A stretch of 64,000 bases of DNA, taken from Sphingobium sp. Cam5-1 (GTDB lineage: Bacteria; Pseudomonadota; Alphaproteobacteria; Sphingomonadales; Sphingomonadaceae). The number at the start of each line of letters is the position of its first letter. Within the stretch, counting starts at the first letter, position 1. A program made the position numbers and the translations under genes. The stretch lies in the NCBI RefSeq assembly GCF_015693305.1, contig NZ_CP065139.1, forward strand, positions 1 through 64,000, read 5' to 3'. The notes under the pieces were generated by a model, which saw only the letters and a program-made list of their open reading frames with translations, did no database searches and was not told the DNA's origin. Of this stretch, positions 34,676-42,785 are shown in pieces.

Positions 34676-35491
34676 ATGCTTCAATCGGCGCCGGACGAAA
34701 GCTATCTGGTCGATGTGGAAGATGGCGTCCTGCGTCTGTCATTCAACCGGCCACAGCAAGGGAACTCCATCCCTAAGGCAATGGTGCCGCTGCTGACCGA
34801 ACTCTTCCGTGCCGCGCAGGCGGATCGAACCGTGCGGTGCATTCTGGTTCGGGGCGAGGGCAAGGTTTTTTCGGCGGGCGGCGACGTCGCGAGCTTTGCG
34901 GACTCGATCAAGCAGGAGGTGGCGGTGCGGCAGGCGGATTTCGCGCGCCGCTTGCCCTTGGCGCGACACTTGGTGGAGGCCGTCGTCGCATTCGATCGGC
35001 CAATCATTGCCTCGGTGCGGGGAGCAGTTGCGGGCGCGGGACTGTTCTACCCTCTGATCGCCGACTATGCGGTTGGCGACGAAAGCGCGACCTTCATCTT
35101 CGCACACCAGCGTGTGGGGCTCAGCCCCGATGGCGGCGTGACAGCGGTGCTACCGCAGGTGGTGGGAACGCGCATGGCCCGCATGCTGCTACTGACAGGG
35201 GCGAAGGTCGATGCCGCCGAAGCGCACCGGTTGGGCATGCTCCACAAGATCGTTGAAGCCGAAGCGTTGGAAGGGGAGGCGATGAAGATCGCCCGTCGCC
35301 TCGCGCAGGCGCCGCAACGCGCCGTCGTGGCCGCGAAAAAGCTTGTCAATGAATCGGCCGCGCGCAGCCTTGCGCAGGTCCTCGATGCCGAAACAGATGG
35401 CATCGTCGCCTGTGTCGGCGACGCTGATTTCGAAGAGGGCGTGACAGCCTTTCTCGAAAAGCGCGCGCCGGTTTTTCCTTCCGTCCGCTAA
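34676..35491 (+). CDS. Crotonase-family enoyl-CoA isomerase (PaaG-like)
   Basis: Crotonase fold, 271 aa: FSAGGDVASF oxyanion loop, RGAVAGAGLFYPLIAD, and VGLSPDGGVTAVLP. The two hydratase Glu are missing (GAGLFYP and AHQRVG). The Asp of SPDGG matches the catalytic Asp of PaaG-type enoyl-CoA isomerases, so double-bond shift or ring isomerisation is the best guess. ATG 34676 with GAAGGAAG upstream, 23 nt after E1 beta. Confidence 0.86.
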   Translation: MLQSAPDESYLVDVEDGVLRLSFNRPQQGNSIPKAMVPLLTELFRAAQADRTVRCILVRGEGKVFSAGGDVASFADSIKQEVAVRQADFARRLPLARHLVEAVVAFDRPIIASVRGAVAGAGLFYPLIADYAVGDESATFIFAHQRVGLSPDGGVTAVLPQVVGTRMARMLLLTGAKVDAAEAHRLGMLHKIVEAEALEGEAMKIARRLAQAPQRAVVAAKKLVNESAARSLAQVLDAETDGIVACVGDADFEEGVTAFLEKRAPVFPSVR

Positions 35492-35523
35492 AGGCGCGGC
35501 GCTCCCCTGCGTTGGAGAAGATC

Positions 35524-36525
35524 ATGCACATCCCGCTGAAGGAGACGCCCTGGGAGGGCGCCTTCCCCAACATCGACAATTGGAGCGAGAATTTCTGTCT
35601 CGCCGGGTTCGATCCGCAATCGGGCGTGGGCCTCTGGTTCCATATCGGCCGCTGGCATCATGATCTCACCCAGTTCCGCGAAGTCGTGATCATCCGCTTG
35701 CCTGATGGAACGGTGATCGCCCATCGCGCCATAGGCGATGCTTTCGCTGCGGCGGCCGGGCCGGGCGGACCTCATCTGGCGGTGCGGATCGTCGAGCCAG
35801 GGCGCAAGCTGACCTACCACTTCAAAGGCGGCGTGATGCGTGTTCCCGCCAGGCAGATGCTTGAGGGGTTGGTGGGAGACGGACGCCGTACGCCTGCTTC
35901 GTTCGACCTGACCTTCACATCGACGGCCGACATCTGGGATCTCCACAAGGTCGGCGCGTTGCAGGAATTTCTGCCCGCTGGCCACATCGAACAGCCCGGT
36001 CTTCTTTCCGGATCGATCCGCGTCGGCAGCGAGCAGTTCACCTTCAACGCGATGGCCAACCGGGATCACAGCCTTGGCGGCCGCGATAACCGCAATCTGC
36101 ACAGCCATCAGTGGTTTCAGGGCTATTTTGAAAACGGCTTGTCCTTCCTGCTCTTCGATGCAGAGATCGATCAGGGTGAACAGGTCGTGTTTTCAGAGGC
36201 AGTCGTCTATGAGGATGGCAAGAGCTTCGAAGCGAAGATCGAACAGATCGAACGATGCAACCATGTGGATGACGACCAAAAGCTGATCCGGACGGTGCTA
36301 AGTTATGAGAACGGCACGCTGGTCATCGACACTGCCGCATTCCACGGCAGCTCCTACCTGTCGCTCGCTTCGCCCAATGACACCTATGTCGGTGTCTATC
36401 CTACCGATCCGGGTCCGACGCGCGTGGTTGACGAGCAGTCCGTCACCCTCCTCCTCAACGGGACGGTGAAGGGTTATGGTTGCTACGAACGGACGATCCC
36501 CGGCGCTCATATCCGGGAGGCTTAG
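35524..36525 (+). CDS. Unknown beta-rich protein, CrtC/AttH-like (paralogue 1)
   Basis: I do not recognise a defined function. The 333-aa protein has no signal peptide or membrane segment and is rich in beta-strand-like stretches. An R180-D181-H182-S-L-G motif in its middle recalls the 'DH.WG' motif of the CrtC/AttH lipocalin-like hydratase superfamily. A second copy (R177-D178-H179-S-W-G) is coded tail-to-tail at 36573. ATG 35524 has GGAG upstream; a TTG lies 12 nt earlier. Likely role: binds or hydrates a hydrophobic, isoprenoid-like ligand (inference). Confidence 0.72.
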   Translation: MHIPLKETPWEGAFPNIDNWSENFCLAGFDPQSGVGLWFHIGRWHHDLTQFREVVIIRLPDGTVIAHRAIGDAFAAAAGPGGPHLAVRIVEPGRKLTYHFKGGVMRVPARQMLEGLVGDGRRTPASFDLTFTSTADIWDLHKVGALQEFLPAGHIEQPGLLSGSIRVGSEQFTFNAMANRDHSLGGRDNRNLHSHQWFQGYFENGLSFLLFDAEIDQGEQVVFSEAVVYEDGKSFEAKIEQIERCNHVDDDQKLIRTVLSYENGTLVIDTAAFHGSSYLSLASPNDTYVGVYPTDPGPTRVVDEQSVTLLLNGTVKGYGCYERTIPGAHIREA

Positions 36526-36530
36526 AGGGG

Positions 36531-36564
36531 CGCGCCATCCGGCATATTCCGGCCGGATGGCGCG
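36531..36564. terminator. Hairpin between convergent paralogues
   Basis: Perfect 12-bp stem CGCGCCATCCGG / CCGGATGGCGCG with a 10-nt loop, lying between the two convergent CrtC/AttH-like genes; no strong T-run. Confidence 0.6.
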
Positions 36565-36572
36565 TCAGCGCT

Positions 36573-37532
36573 TCATACGTCTTTCAACGTCCCGATCTCG
36601 ACATTGGCCAGACCTTCCTCGCCGGTCTCTTCACATCGCACCCGGCACATATTCTCGACATTATAATAGACCTTCGCGCCGGGCTTCTGCGAATGCAGCG
36701 GCAGGCGGGCAAAGGCGTTGCCAACGTCAGCGGTCAGCGTGAATTTCTCGCCGCCAAGGGTCATGGTGTGGAAGATGACCTTGTCGGGCATTCCTTCCGG
36801 TCCTTCGCCGACATTCTCGATCCTGAGGGTCTTGATGACCTCATTCCCCTCCGGCCGCGCGATATAGCCTTCCGCCGTCATATTCTCAGGGCGAACGATG
36901 TTACGGACGGTGAACAGGTGGAAGCCCATCGAAGGAAAGTTGAAGAAGGACCAATTGTGATCCATCACGATCTGGTCGTTGCGCATGCCCCAACTATGGT
37001 CGCGATAACCCGATCCGTTCACATCAAGGGACACACCCGCAAGCTCCCCTGTCTTGAACGTCACCTTGCCGGTCGCATTCATGCATTGGCCCTGATGGCG
37101 GAAGCCGAATCTGTCGAGCGCGGTATTCTCCGAAATAGAGAATTGGTCTGGATTGACGTCCGCGCAGGCGAGGAAGTCGAACAGATGCATGCGCCGGGTA
37201 AACCGCAGCGATGCCGCAACATTCTCATCCTCATATTCAACAAGAAACTCTTCCTGCGGCTTCAGGAAATGCACCGTCTGATTGCCATAGCGCAGCAGCT
37301 TCTGATGTTCGAACGGCTGGGGCAGGGGAACCTCGCCGCTGTGGCTGATTTTTACACCCTTATGCAGCACCGTGAAGGAGGCAAAAGCCCGGTCAAAGGT
37401 CGGCTCCGCGGTACTATGCGCGAGGCAACACAAGTCGCGATCGGGGTCCATGAAGACCCAGAAGTAATTTTCCTTCCAACGCAACCATGCCCGGGCCGGA
37501 ACTGTGTGGGGATAATCTTCGTGCAGGAGCAT
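36573..37532 (-). CDS. Unknown beta-rich protein, CrtC/AttH-like (paralogue 2)
   Basis: A 319-aa protein with central GYRDHSWGMRN (R177-D178-H179) and MDHNWSFFNF, close in position to the same motif of the gene at 35524. The shared motif position suggests old duplication, though overall sequences differ widely. ATG 37532 has a strong GGAGG 6 nt upstream; the frame extends 30 codons further without one. It follows the TonB receptor gene on the same strand. Function unknown; hydrophobic-ligand binding or hydration is a guess from the CrtC/AttH resemblance. Confidence 0.7.
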   Translation of the reverse strand: MLLHEDYPHTVPARAWLRWKENYFWVFMDPDRDLCCLAHSTAEPTFDRAFASFTVLHKGVKISHSGEVPLPQPFEHQKLLRYGNQTVHFLKPQEEFLVEYEDENVAASLRFTRRMHLFDFLACADVNPDQFSISENTALDRFGFRHQGQCMNATGKVTFKTGELAGVSLDVNGSGYRDHSWGMRNDQIVMDHNWSFFNFPSMGFHLFTVRNIVRPENMTAEGYIARPEGNEVIKTLRIENVGEGPEGMPDKVIFHTMTLGGEKFTLTADVGNAFARLPLHSQKPGAKVYYNVENMCRVRCEETGEEGLANVEIGTLKDV

Positions 37533-37608
37533 AATCGCCTCCAAAAAAACCGGGAAAGGGCGCAAAGGCGCCCTGTCGACCATGAATATGGCGATACCGG
37601 CCATGTTC

Positions 37609-37646
37609 ATGACCCGCGCCAATAGAAATGGCGCGGGTCATTTTTT
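37609..37646 (+). terminator. Rho-independent terminator facing the plus strand
   Basis: A 13-bp perfect stem ATGACCCGCGCCA / TGGCGCGGGTCAT, 7-nt loop, followed by TTTTT. The T-run is on the plus strand, although both flanking genes are on the minus strand. Confidence 0.65.
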
Positions 37647-37677
37647 CATTTTCCAGCAACCATGCAGGCGACTGTGA

Positions 37678-39924
37678 TCAGAGATCGAAGCGGACTTCGA
37701 CCCCGTAAGTCCGCGGATCTCCAACGCCGCCCAGGTCACCGGCAGGCGTATTGGTCTGCGGAATTTCGTTGTTGAAATATCTCTCGTTCGTGAGGTTCGC
37801 GCCCCATAGACGGAAGGTCAGCTTGTCATTGAATTCCGGCTTGAACGAGATGCTGCCGTTGAACAGCGTCAGCTTGGGTTCCGTCAGGATGTTGTCGGGG
37901 TCCCATTTCAGGTTGGAACGGTAGGACATCTGACCGGCAAAACTGAACTGACCGACCGAGGTTGGCAGATCATAGTTGAAGCCAGCGTTGATTTTCCATT
38001 TCGGGGTCTGGGACAGCCGGTTGCCACCCACATCGCCGACTGCCAGCGCCACGCCCCAAGGCGGGGCGAAGATCGGAACGTTGATCGGCGCACTGTCGAA
38101 GCTGATGAACTTCGCCCATAGATATTGCCCGGCCAGATCAAGCCTCAGCCGCTCAGTGACCTGGAATGATGTGTCGAACTCGAAACCTTTGGTCCGCGCC
38201 TTGTCCGCATTGGCAAAGGCGACGAAGGGCGTCGGACCAGCAGGCGTGTCTACAAGCTGGACCAGCTGGACCTGCGGATCCTTGATGTCGTTGCGGAACA
38301 CGGCGAAATTCGCGCGCACCCTGCGTTCGAACAGGGTCATCTTCAAACCCGCCTCGTAGGACGTCACCGTTTCCGGATTGGTCGGTGGGGCGGCCAACGG
38401 AATAGTATTGAACGTGCCCGACTTGTAGCCGCGACTCCATGTCGCATAAGCCATGATATCGTCAGTAAATTTGTGATCGACCGAAACCTTGTAGGTCCAT
38501 TTGTCGAAGTTGGCAACTTGGTGAAAACTTCCAGCGGGGATGTCGGCCCCGACTAGCGGCGTTAGCGACACATGGCCGTCCCCTACCACGCGATCTTTCG
38601 TGTACCGCAGGCCAAGTGTGACATTCGTCTTGTCATCCACGACGGGGAAAGTCGCCTGCGCGAAGGGAGCCAGCGACTCGATTCTTTGCTGACTAGCAAT
38701 ATTCTGGCTGGCAAGACCGTTCAGAGTGAGGGCGTCACCGTTGATAGCTACATTCACGTCGGTGCGCGAATTCATATAGAACATGCCCAAGATCCAGCTG
38801 ATCTTCGATGAAGACAAAGACTTCAACTGAAATTCCTGGGTAATCTGCCGGTCTCCGATCTTGATCGGAAATGCCAGCCAGTTCAATTCGGTATGATCGC
38901 CCTCATAACTCAGGAATTCTTTCGCCTTCCGGTAGGACGTGATGCTGGTGAAATCCGCAAAGCCAAGCTCCTGATCGATTTTAATCGACCCTCCCCAACC
39001 GCGGAGGCGATGGAAAATCTCGGTATTCTCATAGATATCGAAAAAGCCCGGCGGCTGGAAATATTGGGTGCCCTCAAGGGGTGACCCCAGCGGATAGCCA
39101 CGGGTCGTTCCCGGATAGATATTGACCGAATTGCCCTGATTCTGCCGCTGATAGGTGTAGAATCCACTCAGGCGAATCTTGGTTGTGTCACTCGGTTCAA
39201 ACACGACCTTGGATCGAATATTATAGAATTTGCGCCGATATGTGTCCTTGCCGGTGAACAGGTTTTTGCCCCATCCATTACCCTGGTTCAGACCGCTGAA
39301 GGAGATTCCGGCGGCCACGCCTTCACCCAGCGGCGTCGCCGCGTAGAGCTTGCCGCTGATCGTATCGTAATTGGCGTAGCCCAGCGTTGCTGAAAGATCA
39401 GTGGTCTGGCCGGGATCGCGCGTGAAAACCTGCATCAGACCGCCGGTTGAATTGCGACCGAACAATGTTCCTTGCGGACCTTTGAGTACTTCAACACGTT
39501 CGATGTTCGCCAGTTCGAGATAGGCGCTCGCAAGACGTGAATAATAGACGTCGTCGATATAGACAGGAACACTTGCTTCGTTACCCGGTGTTGATGCGCC
39601 GGGATTCCCAACGCCGCGCAGGAACGGCACGACAACGCCGGACATCTGTGAGACGAACAGTGACGAGTCTGCCTGCTGGAGGTCGGACACGCGGAAAATG
39701 CCCTTTGTTTCCAGAGCTTCTCCTGTAAACGCCGTTACCGCGACGGGAACATCCTGCAGGTTCTGACTACGGCGCTGAGCCGTAACGATGATCTCCTGAA
39801 GCCCTGCTGGCGAGGATGTGGACGCTGCGTCATTTTGCGGGGCTGCATCAGTTTGGGCAAGCAGGGGCATGGGGGCCACGCTCGCCAATAATAAGCCCGC
39901 GATCGAAAACGTCTTCTTCTTCAT
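37678..39924 (-). CDS. TonB-dependent outer-membrane receptor
   Basis: A 748-aa receptor with a signal peptide (about 1-23, ending at LLAQ), TonB box region QEIIVTAQRR, a plug domain with GVGNPGASTPGNE and VLKGPQGTLFGRNSTGG, and a 22-strand-type barrel ending VRFDL. Imports a scarce large substrate across the outer membrane. The sphingomonad style 'QNLQDVPVAVTAFTGEAL' is typical of receptors linked to degradation of aromatic or steroidal compounds. GAGGGGAAG ribosome binding site. Confidence 0.95.
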   Translation of the reverse strand: MKKKTFSIAGLLLASVAPMPLLAQTDAAPQNDAASTSSPAGLQEIIVTAQRRSQNLQDVPVAVTAFTGEALETKGIFRVSDLQQADSSLFVSQMSGVVVPFLRGVGNPGASTPGNEASVPVYIDDVYYSRLASAYLELANIERVEVLKGPQGTLFGRNSTGGLMQVFTRDPGQTTDLSATLGYANYDTISGKLYAATPLGEGVAAGISFSGLNQGNGWGKNLFTGKDTYRRKFYNIRSKVVFEPSDTTKIRLSGFYTYQRQNQGNSVNIYPGTTRGYPLGSPLEGTQYFQPPGFFDIYENTEIFHRLRGWGGSIKIDQELGFADFTSITSYRKAKEFLSYEGDHTELNWLAFPIKIGDRQITQEFQLKSLSSSKISWILGMFYMNSRTDVNVAINGDALTLNGLASQNIASQQRIESLAPFAQATFPVVDDKTNVTLGLRYTKDRVVGDGHVSLTPLVGADIPAGSFHQVANFDKWTYKVSVDHKFTDDIMAYATWSRGYKSGTFNTIPLAAPPTNPETVTSYEAGLKMTLFERRVRANFAVFRNDIKDPQVQLVQLVDTPAGPTPFVAFANADKARTKGFEFDTSFQVTERLRLDLAGQYLWAKFISFDSAPINVPIFAPPWGVALAVGDVGGNRLSQTPKWKINAGFNYDLPTSVGQFSFAGQMSYRSNLKWDPDNILTEPKLTLFNGSISFKPEFNDKLTFRLWGANLTNERYFNNEIPQTNTPAGDLGGVGDPRTYGVEVRFDL

Positions 39925-40164
39925 TGATCTTCCCCTCGACTAAACATTATAGTTATGAATTACTCGACCGAAAGTGGAACAAAGTGAATATTATGTTTTC
40001 TTTGTCTGACCTTGTTATGAAGTAGTATCATTTTCGGCCGCTTCGCATAAGGGTGCCAACTGCCGCACCCCTATCAGGTGGGCGCATTTCAGCACCATCA
40101 ACGACGGCTGTCAAGTAAGTAAACATGCGAACGATAAATATATGTATCTATTTTTTGGAGAAGC
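39925..40164. other. Intergenic region, TonB receptor promoter side
   Basis: AT-rich for this DNA (39940-40035), fitting the promoter of the minus-strand receptor gene. It holds a GGGTGC/GCACCC hairpin near 40047-40066. No open frame worth calling. Confidence 0.4.
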
Positions 40165-41793
40165 CTATCTGCGGTTCGTTCTGACCGCAGCTTCCCGGCC
40201 AGCGATGTGGCCGAAGACCAGTGCCGGGCCGATCGTTCCCCCCGCGCCGGGATAAGCCATCCCGGTAATGCTCGCGGCGGCATTGCCTGCCGCATAGAGG
40301 CCGGGGATGTTGCCTCCGCGCAAATTCTGCACTTCCGCTCTGGCGCTGATTTTCGGGCCGCCCTTCGTTCCCAAAACGCCGGGATAGACCCGGCACGCGT
40401 AATAGGGCGCCTGATCCAGCGGCCCGACCGTTTGAAGTGCGCCTTCCAGCGACCAATCCCCATGATAGCGATCATATTGACTCTCGCCCCGGTGAAAGGC
40501 GGGGTCGCTGCCTTCGCGGGCTGATCTGTTGAACTGTTCGACCGTCCGCTCCAGGCCATCGGCATCGACGCCGATCTGTTCTGCAAGCGCGCGCAGCGTC
40601 GCCGCCTGTATCATCCAGTTCGGGACAGGGTCACTCGGATAGCGTGTGAGCACCGGATATTTGTCCAGATAAGCCTGATGGAAGATGATCCACGCCTCCC
40701 GATTGGGATAGTCGAACGTCTGAGGGTCGAACTGGAAGAAAGAGCGGCCAAGATCGTTATAATTGCATGCTTCATTGACGAACCGCTGTCCCTTGCGGTT
40801 CACCATGATCGACCCTGGCTTCGTCAGCTCGGTCACGGCAAAACGGATCGCGGGATTGCCATCATATTCCTCGCCCGGAATCTTCATGATCGGCATCCAC
40901 CAGGCCTCATCCGTGTTCGCAAGGGCGGCCCCGGCCTCCGCTGCCATCAACAGACCATCACCCTCATTGTCTGGCGGACTCGCCGCTCCCTCATGTGGCC
41001 CGCGCAGCAGGTCCTTCACCAGACCGGCGTTCCATTCAAAGCCACCGCTGGCGATAATGACGCCACGCCGCGCACGCATCTCGAAGGGCTCGCCGTCCTT
41101 GCTGCCCGCAACGCCCGTGACCGCGCCTTCATGCATGACAAGGCTTTGCGCGCGCATGCCAAACAGGATGCGCACGCCTTTCTCAACCACGCTGGCGGCG
41201 AGTCCTGCCACGAGCGCGTTACCAACGCCCACCAGCCCTTTTTCCAGCCGGTCGCCGATTATGGCGGGGTCGAAGATGTCAACGCCATCCTCAAGGTCGT
41301 TGCTCGACACCGGAATGGGAAAGGTCAGGCTGCTCCGCAATCTCGGCCGCAAATCCCCCAGCTTATTGCCGGGAAACAAGCCAGCCGACAGGGACCGTCC
41401 GAACGTCCCGCCGGGAAGCTCGGGATGATAATCGGGCCATTTCAGCGCCCTAAATTGAATGTCCGTCTGCGCCTCGATGAACTTGATGACGTCCGCGCCC
41501 TGATCGACATAGGTTTCGATCATCTCGTCATCCATACGGCCCAAAGACTGACGCCGCATGTAGGTGAGCGCCGCCTCGCGGCTGTCGCTGGTCCCGACTT
41601 CATGCATATGGTGATTGCACGGAATCCAGGGCACGCCCCCTGACATCGCCGTGGTCCCGCCGAGTTTTTCCGAACGTTCCAGAATGACGACATCTGCTCC
41701 CGCATAACGCGCGCTCAGGGCAGCTGCTAGCCCCGCAGCGCCCGAGCCAATCACGATGACGTCGGTTTCTTCAATCCCATCCTGCTCGGGCAC
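40165..41793 (-). CDS. FAD-dependent dehydrogenase, 3-ketosteroid-delta1-dehydrogenase-like (KSTD-like A)
   Basis: Flavoprotein of 542 aa. FAD-binding GSGAAG at 16-21, LERSEKLGGTTAMSGGVPWIP, and C-terminal PYYACRV, LGTKGGP, PGLYAAGNAAASITGMAYPG and GPALVFGHIAGREAA. These C-terminal blocks match the KSTD/flavocytochrome-c family, including the Tyr and the TKGG glycine near the KSTD active site. It probably dehydrogenates a cyclic ketone. GTG start with AGGAGG upstream. Close paralogues are at 42786 and 62305; a TIM-barrel gene separates it from the first of these. Confidence 0.87.
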   Translation of the reverse strand: MPEQDGIEETDVIVIGSGAAGLAAALSARYAGADVVILERSEKLGGTTAMSGGVPWIPCNHHMHEVGTSDSREAALTYMRRQSLGRMDDEMIETYVDQGADVIKFIEAQTDIQFRALKWPDYHPELPGGTFGRSLSAGLFPGNKLGDLRPRLRSSLTFPIPVSSNDLEDGVDIFDPAIIGDRLEKGLVGVGNALVAGLAASVVEKGVRILFGMRAQSLVMHEGAVTGVAGSKDGEPFEMRARRGVIIASGGFEWNAGLVKDLLRGPHEGAASPPDNEGDGLLMAAEAGAALANTDEAWWMPIMKIPGEEYDGNPAIRFAVTELTKPGSIMVNRKGQRFVNEACNYNDLGRSFFQFDPQTFDYPNREAWIIFHQAYLDKYPVLTRYPSDPVPNWMIQAATLRALAEQIGVDADGLERTVEQFNRSAREGSDPAFHRGESQYDRYHGDWSLEGALQTVGPLDQAPYYACRVYPGVLGTKGGPKISARAEVQNLRGGNIPGLYAAGNAAASITGMAYPGAGGTIGPALVFGHIAGREAAVRTNRR

Positions 41794-41827
41794 CCTGTCC
41801 TCCTGAAACTATCATATGGTCTTTGCA

Positions 41828-41851
41828 GCGGCGCCTGATTGAAGGCGCCGC
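41828..41851. other. Hairpin between isomerase and KSTD-like A genes
   Basis: Perfect stem GCGGCGCCT / AGGCGCCGC (9 bp, 6-nt loop) in the leader between two minus-strand genes; could attenuate readthrough or stabilise mRNA. Confidence 0.4.
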
Positions 41852-41860
41852 CACGGCCGA

Positions 41861-42724
41861 TCAGGCATTTTCTCGTGCCAGCGCGAACTGGCGTGCGACG
41901 GCGTCGAAGGATCGCTTCGCCGCTTCCTCCGGCTCAAGCGCACGAAATTCGTGCGACAACATCTCGATCCCGTAACAGCCGTCATATCCGGTCGCCGCGA
42001 TGGCTCGCAGAAAGGCTGGTACATCGAAGCTGCCTTCGCCCGGCAGCAGACGATTGTCCGTCGAGTCATCGAACAGACCGCCAACGACTTCAGCCGCCGC
42101 GTCGTCCAGCTCGACATGCTTGATATAGCTGGCGGGGAGCGCTGCTACCTCTTCATAAGGAATGCCCGGACGCGTCATGTGCCAGATGTCGATCAACAGC
42201 CCGCCATTATCCGACCCGGCCATTTCGATAAGTTGCCGCCCCGACTTGAGGTCGCGAATATTGGCTAGGGGAAAGACCTCGATCGATACATGGGCGCCCA
42301 CCTCCGCAGCCTGATCGCAGAGCAGCCGGAAGTCGGCGGCCATGGTCTCCATCGATACGCCACTGTCGCTGATGTCTCCGACGATCTTGATATGCTTGGT
42401 CCCGATCTCGACGGCGGTATCCAGCCATAGGCGACGCATCTTATCAGAAGCGGCCCGCGCCTCGCCCTTCGCAAACCAGTCAGTCAGGCACTCGATTTCC
42501 AGGAACTGGATACCGGCATCGTCCAGGATGCGACGAATGCCCGCCGTGCCATGCAAGGCAACGTTCGCGGCCAGATCATCGCCTGACAGGCCCATGCCGT
42601 AATAGCCCGCAGCGACTGCCGCAGCGGCCCGCCGTTCCAGCGGAAAAGGGCTGGCCACAGGCGCACCGGGATAAGCATCCCCCGCGATCGTGTAATAGGT
42701 CGCTACAATTTTCGGATCATTCAT
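41861..42724 (-). CDS. Sugar phosphate isomerase/epimerase-like TIM barrel (AP endonuclease 2 fold)
   Basis: A 287-aa TIM barrel of the xylose-isomerase-like/AP_endonuc_2 family. Metal-ligand-type residues lie in SIEVFP, LIDIWHM, KHVELDD and GIEML. Family members isomerise or epimerise hydroxyketones. Its place between two KSTD-like genes, with no sugar genes nearby, hints at a hydroxyketone isomerase acting on a ring intermediate rather than on a sugar (inference). AAGGA ribosome binding site. Confidence 0.82.
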   Translation of the reverse strand: MNDPKIVATYYTIAGDAYPGAPVASPFPLERRAAAAVAAGYYGMGLSGDDLAANVALHGTAGIRRILDDAGIQFLEIECLTDWFAKGEARAASDKMRRLWLDTAVEIGTKHIKIVGDISDSGVSMETMAADFRLLCDQAAEVGAHVSIEVFPLANIRDLKSGRQLIEMAGSDNGGLLIDIWHMTRPGIPYEEVAALPASYIKHVELDDAAAEVVGGLFDDSTDNRLLPGEGSFDVPAFLRAIAATGYDGCYGIEMLSHEFRALEPEEAAKRSFDAVARQFALARENA

Positions 42725-42785
42725 GATGAAATTCCTTCGTCAGCATCGCGGGAAGGGGGGAGGCCCTTCCTGCTCGACAGGGTGT

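Noticed and set aside
40031..40066. GGGTGC/GCACCC hairpin as a terminator
   Set aside because: Short 6-bp stem and no T-run in either direction; kept only as a note in the intergenic entry.
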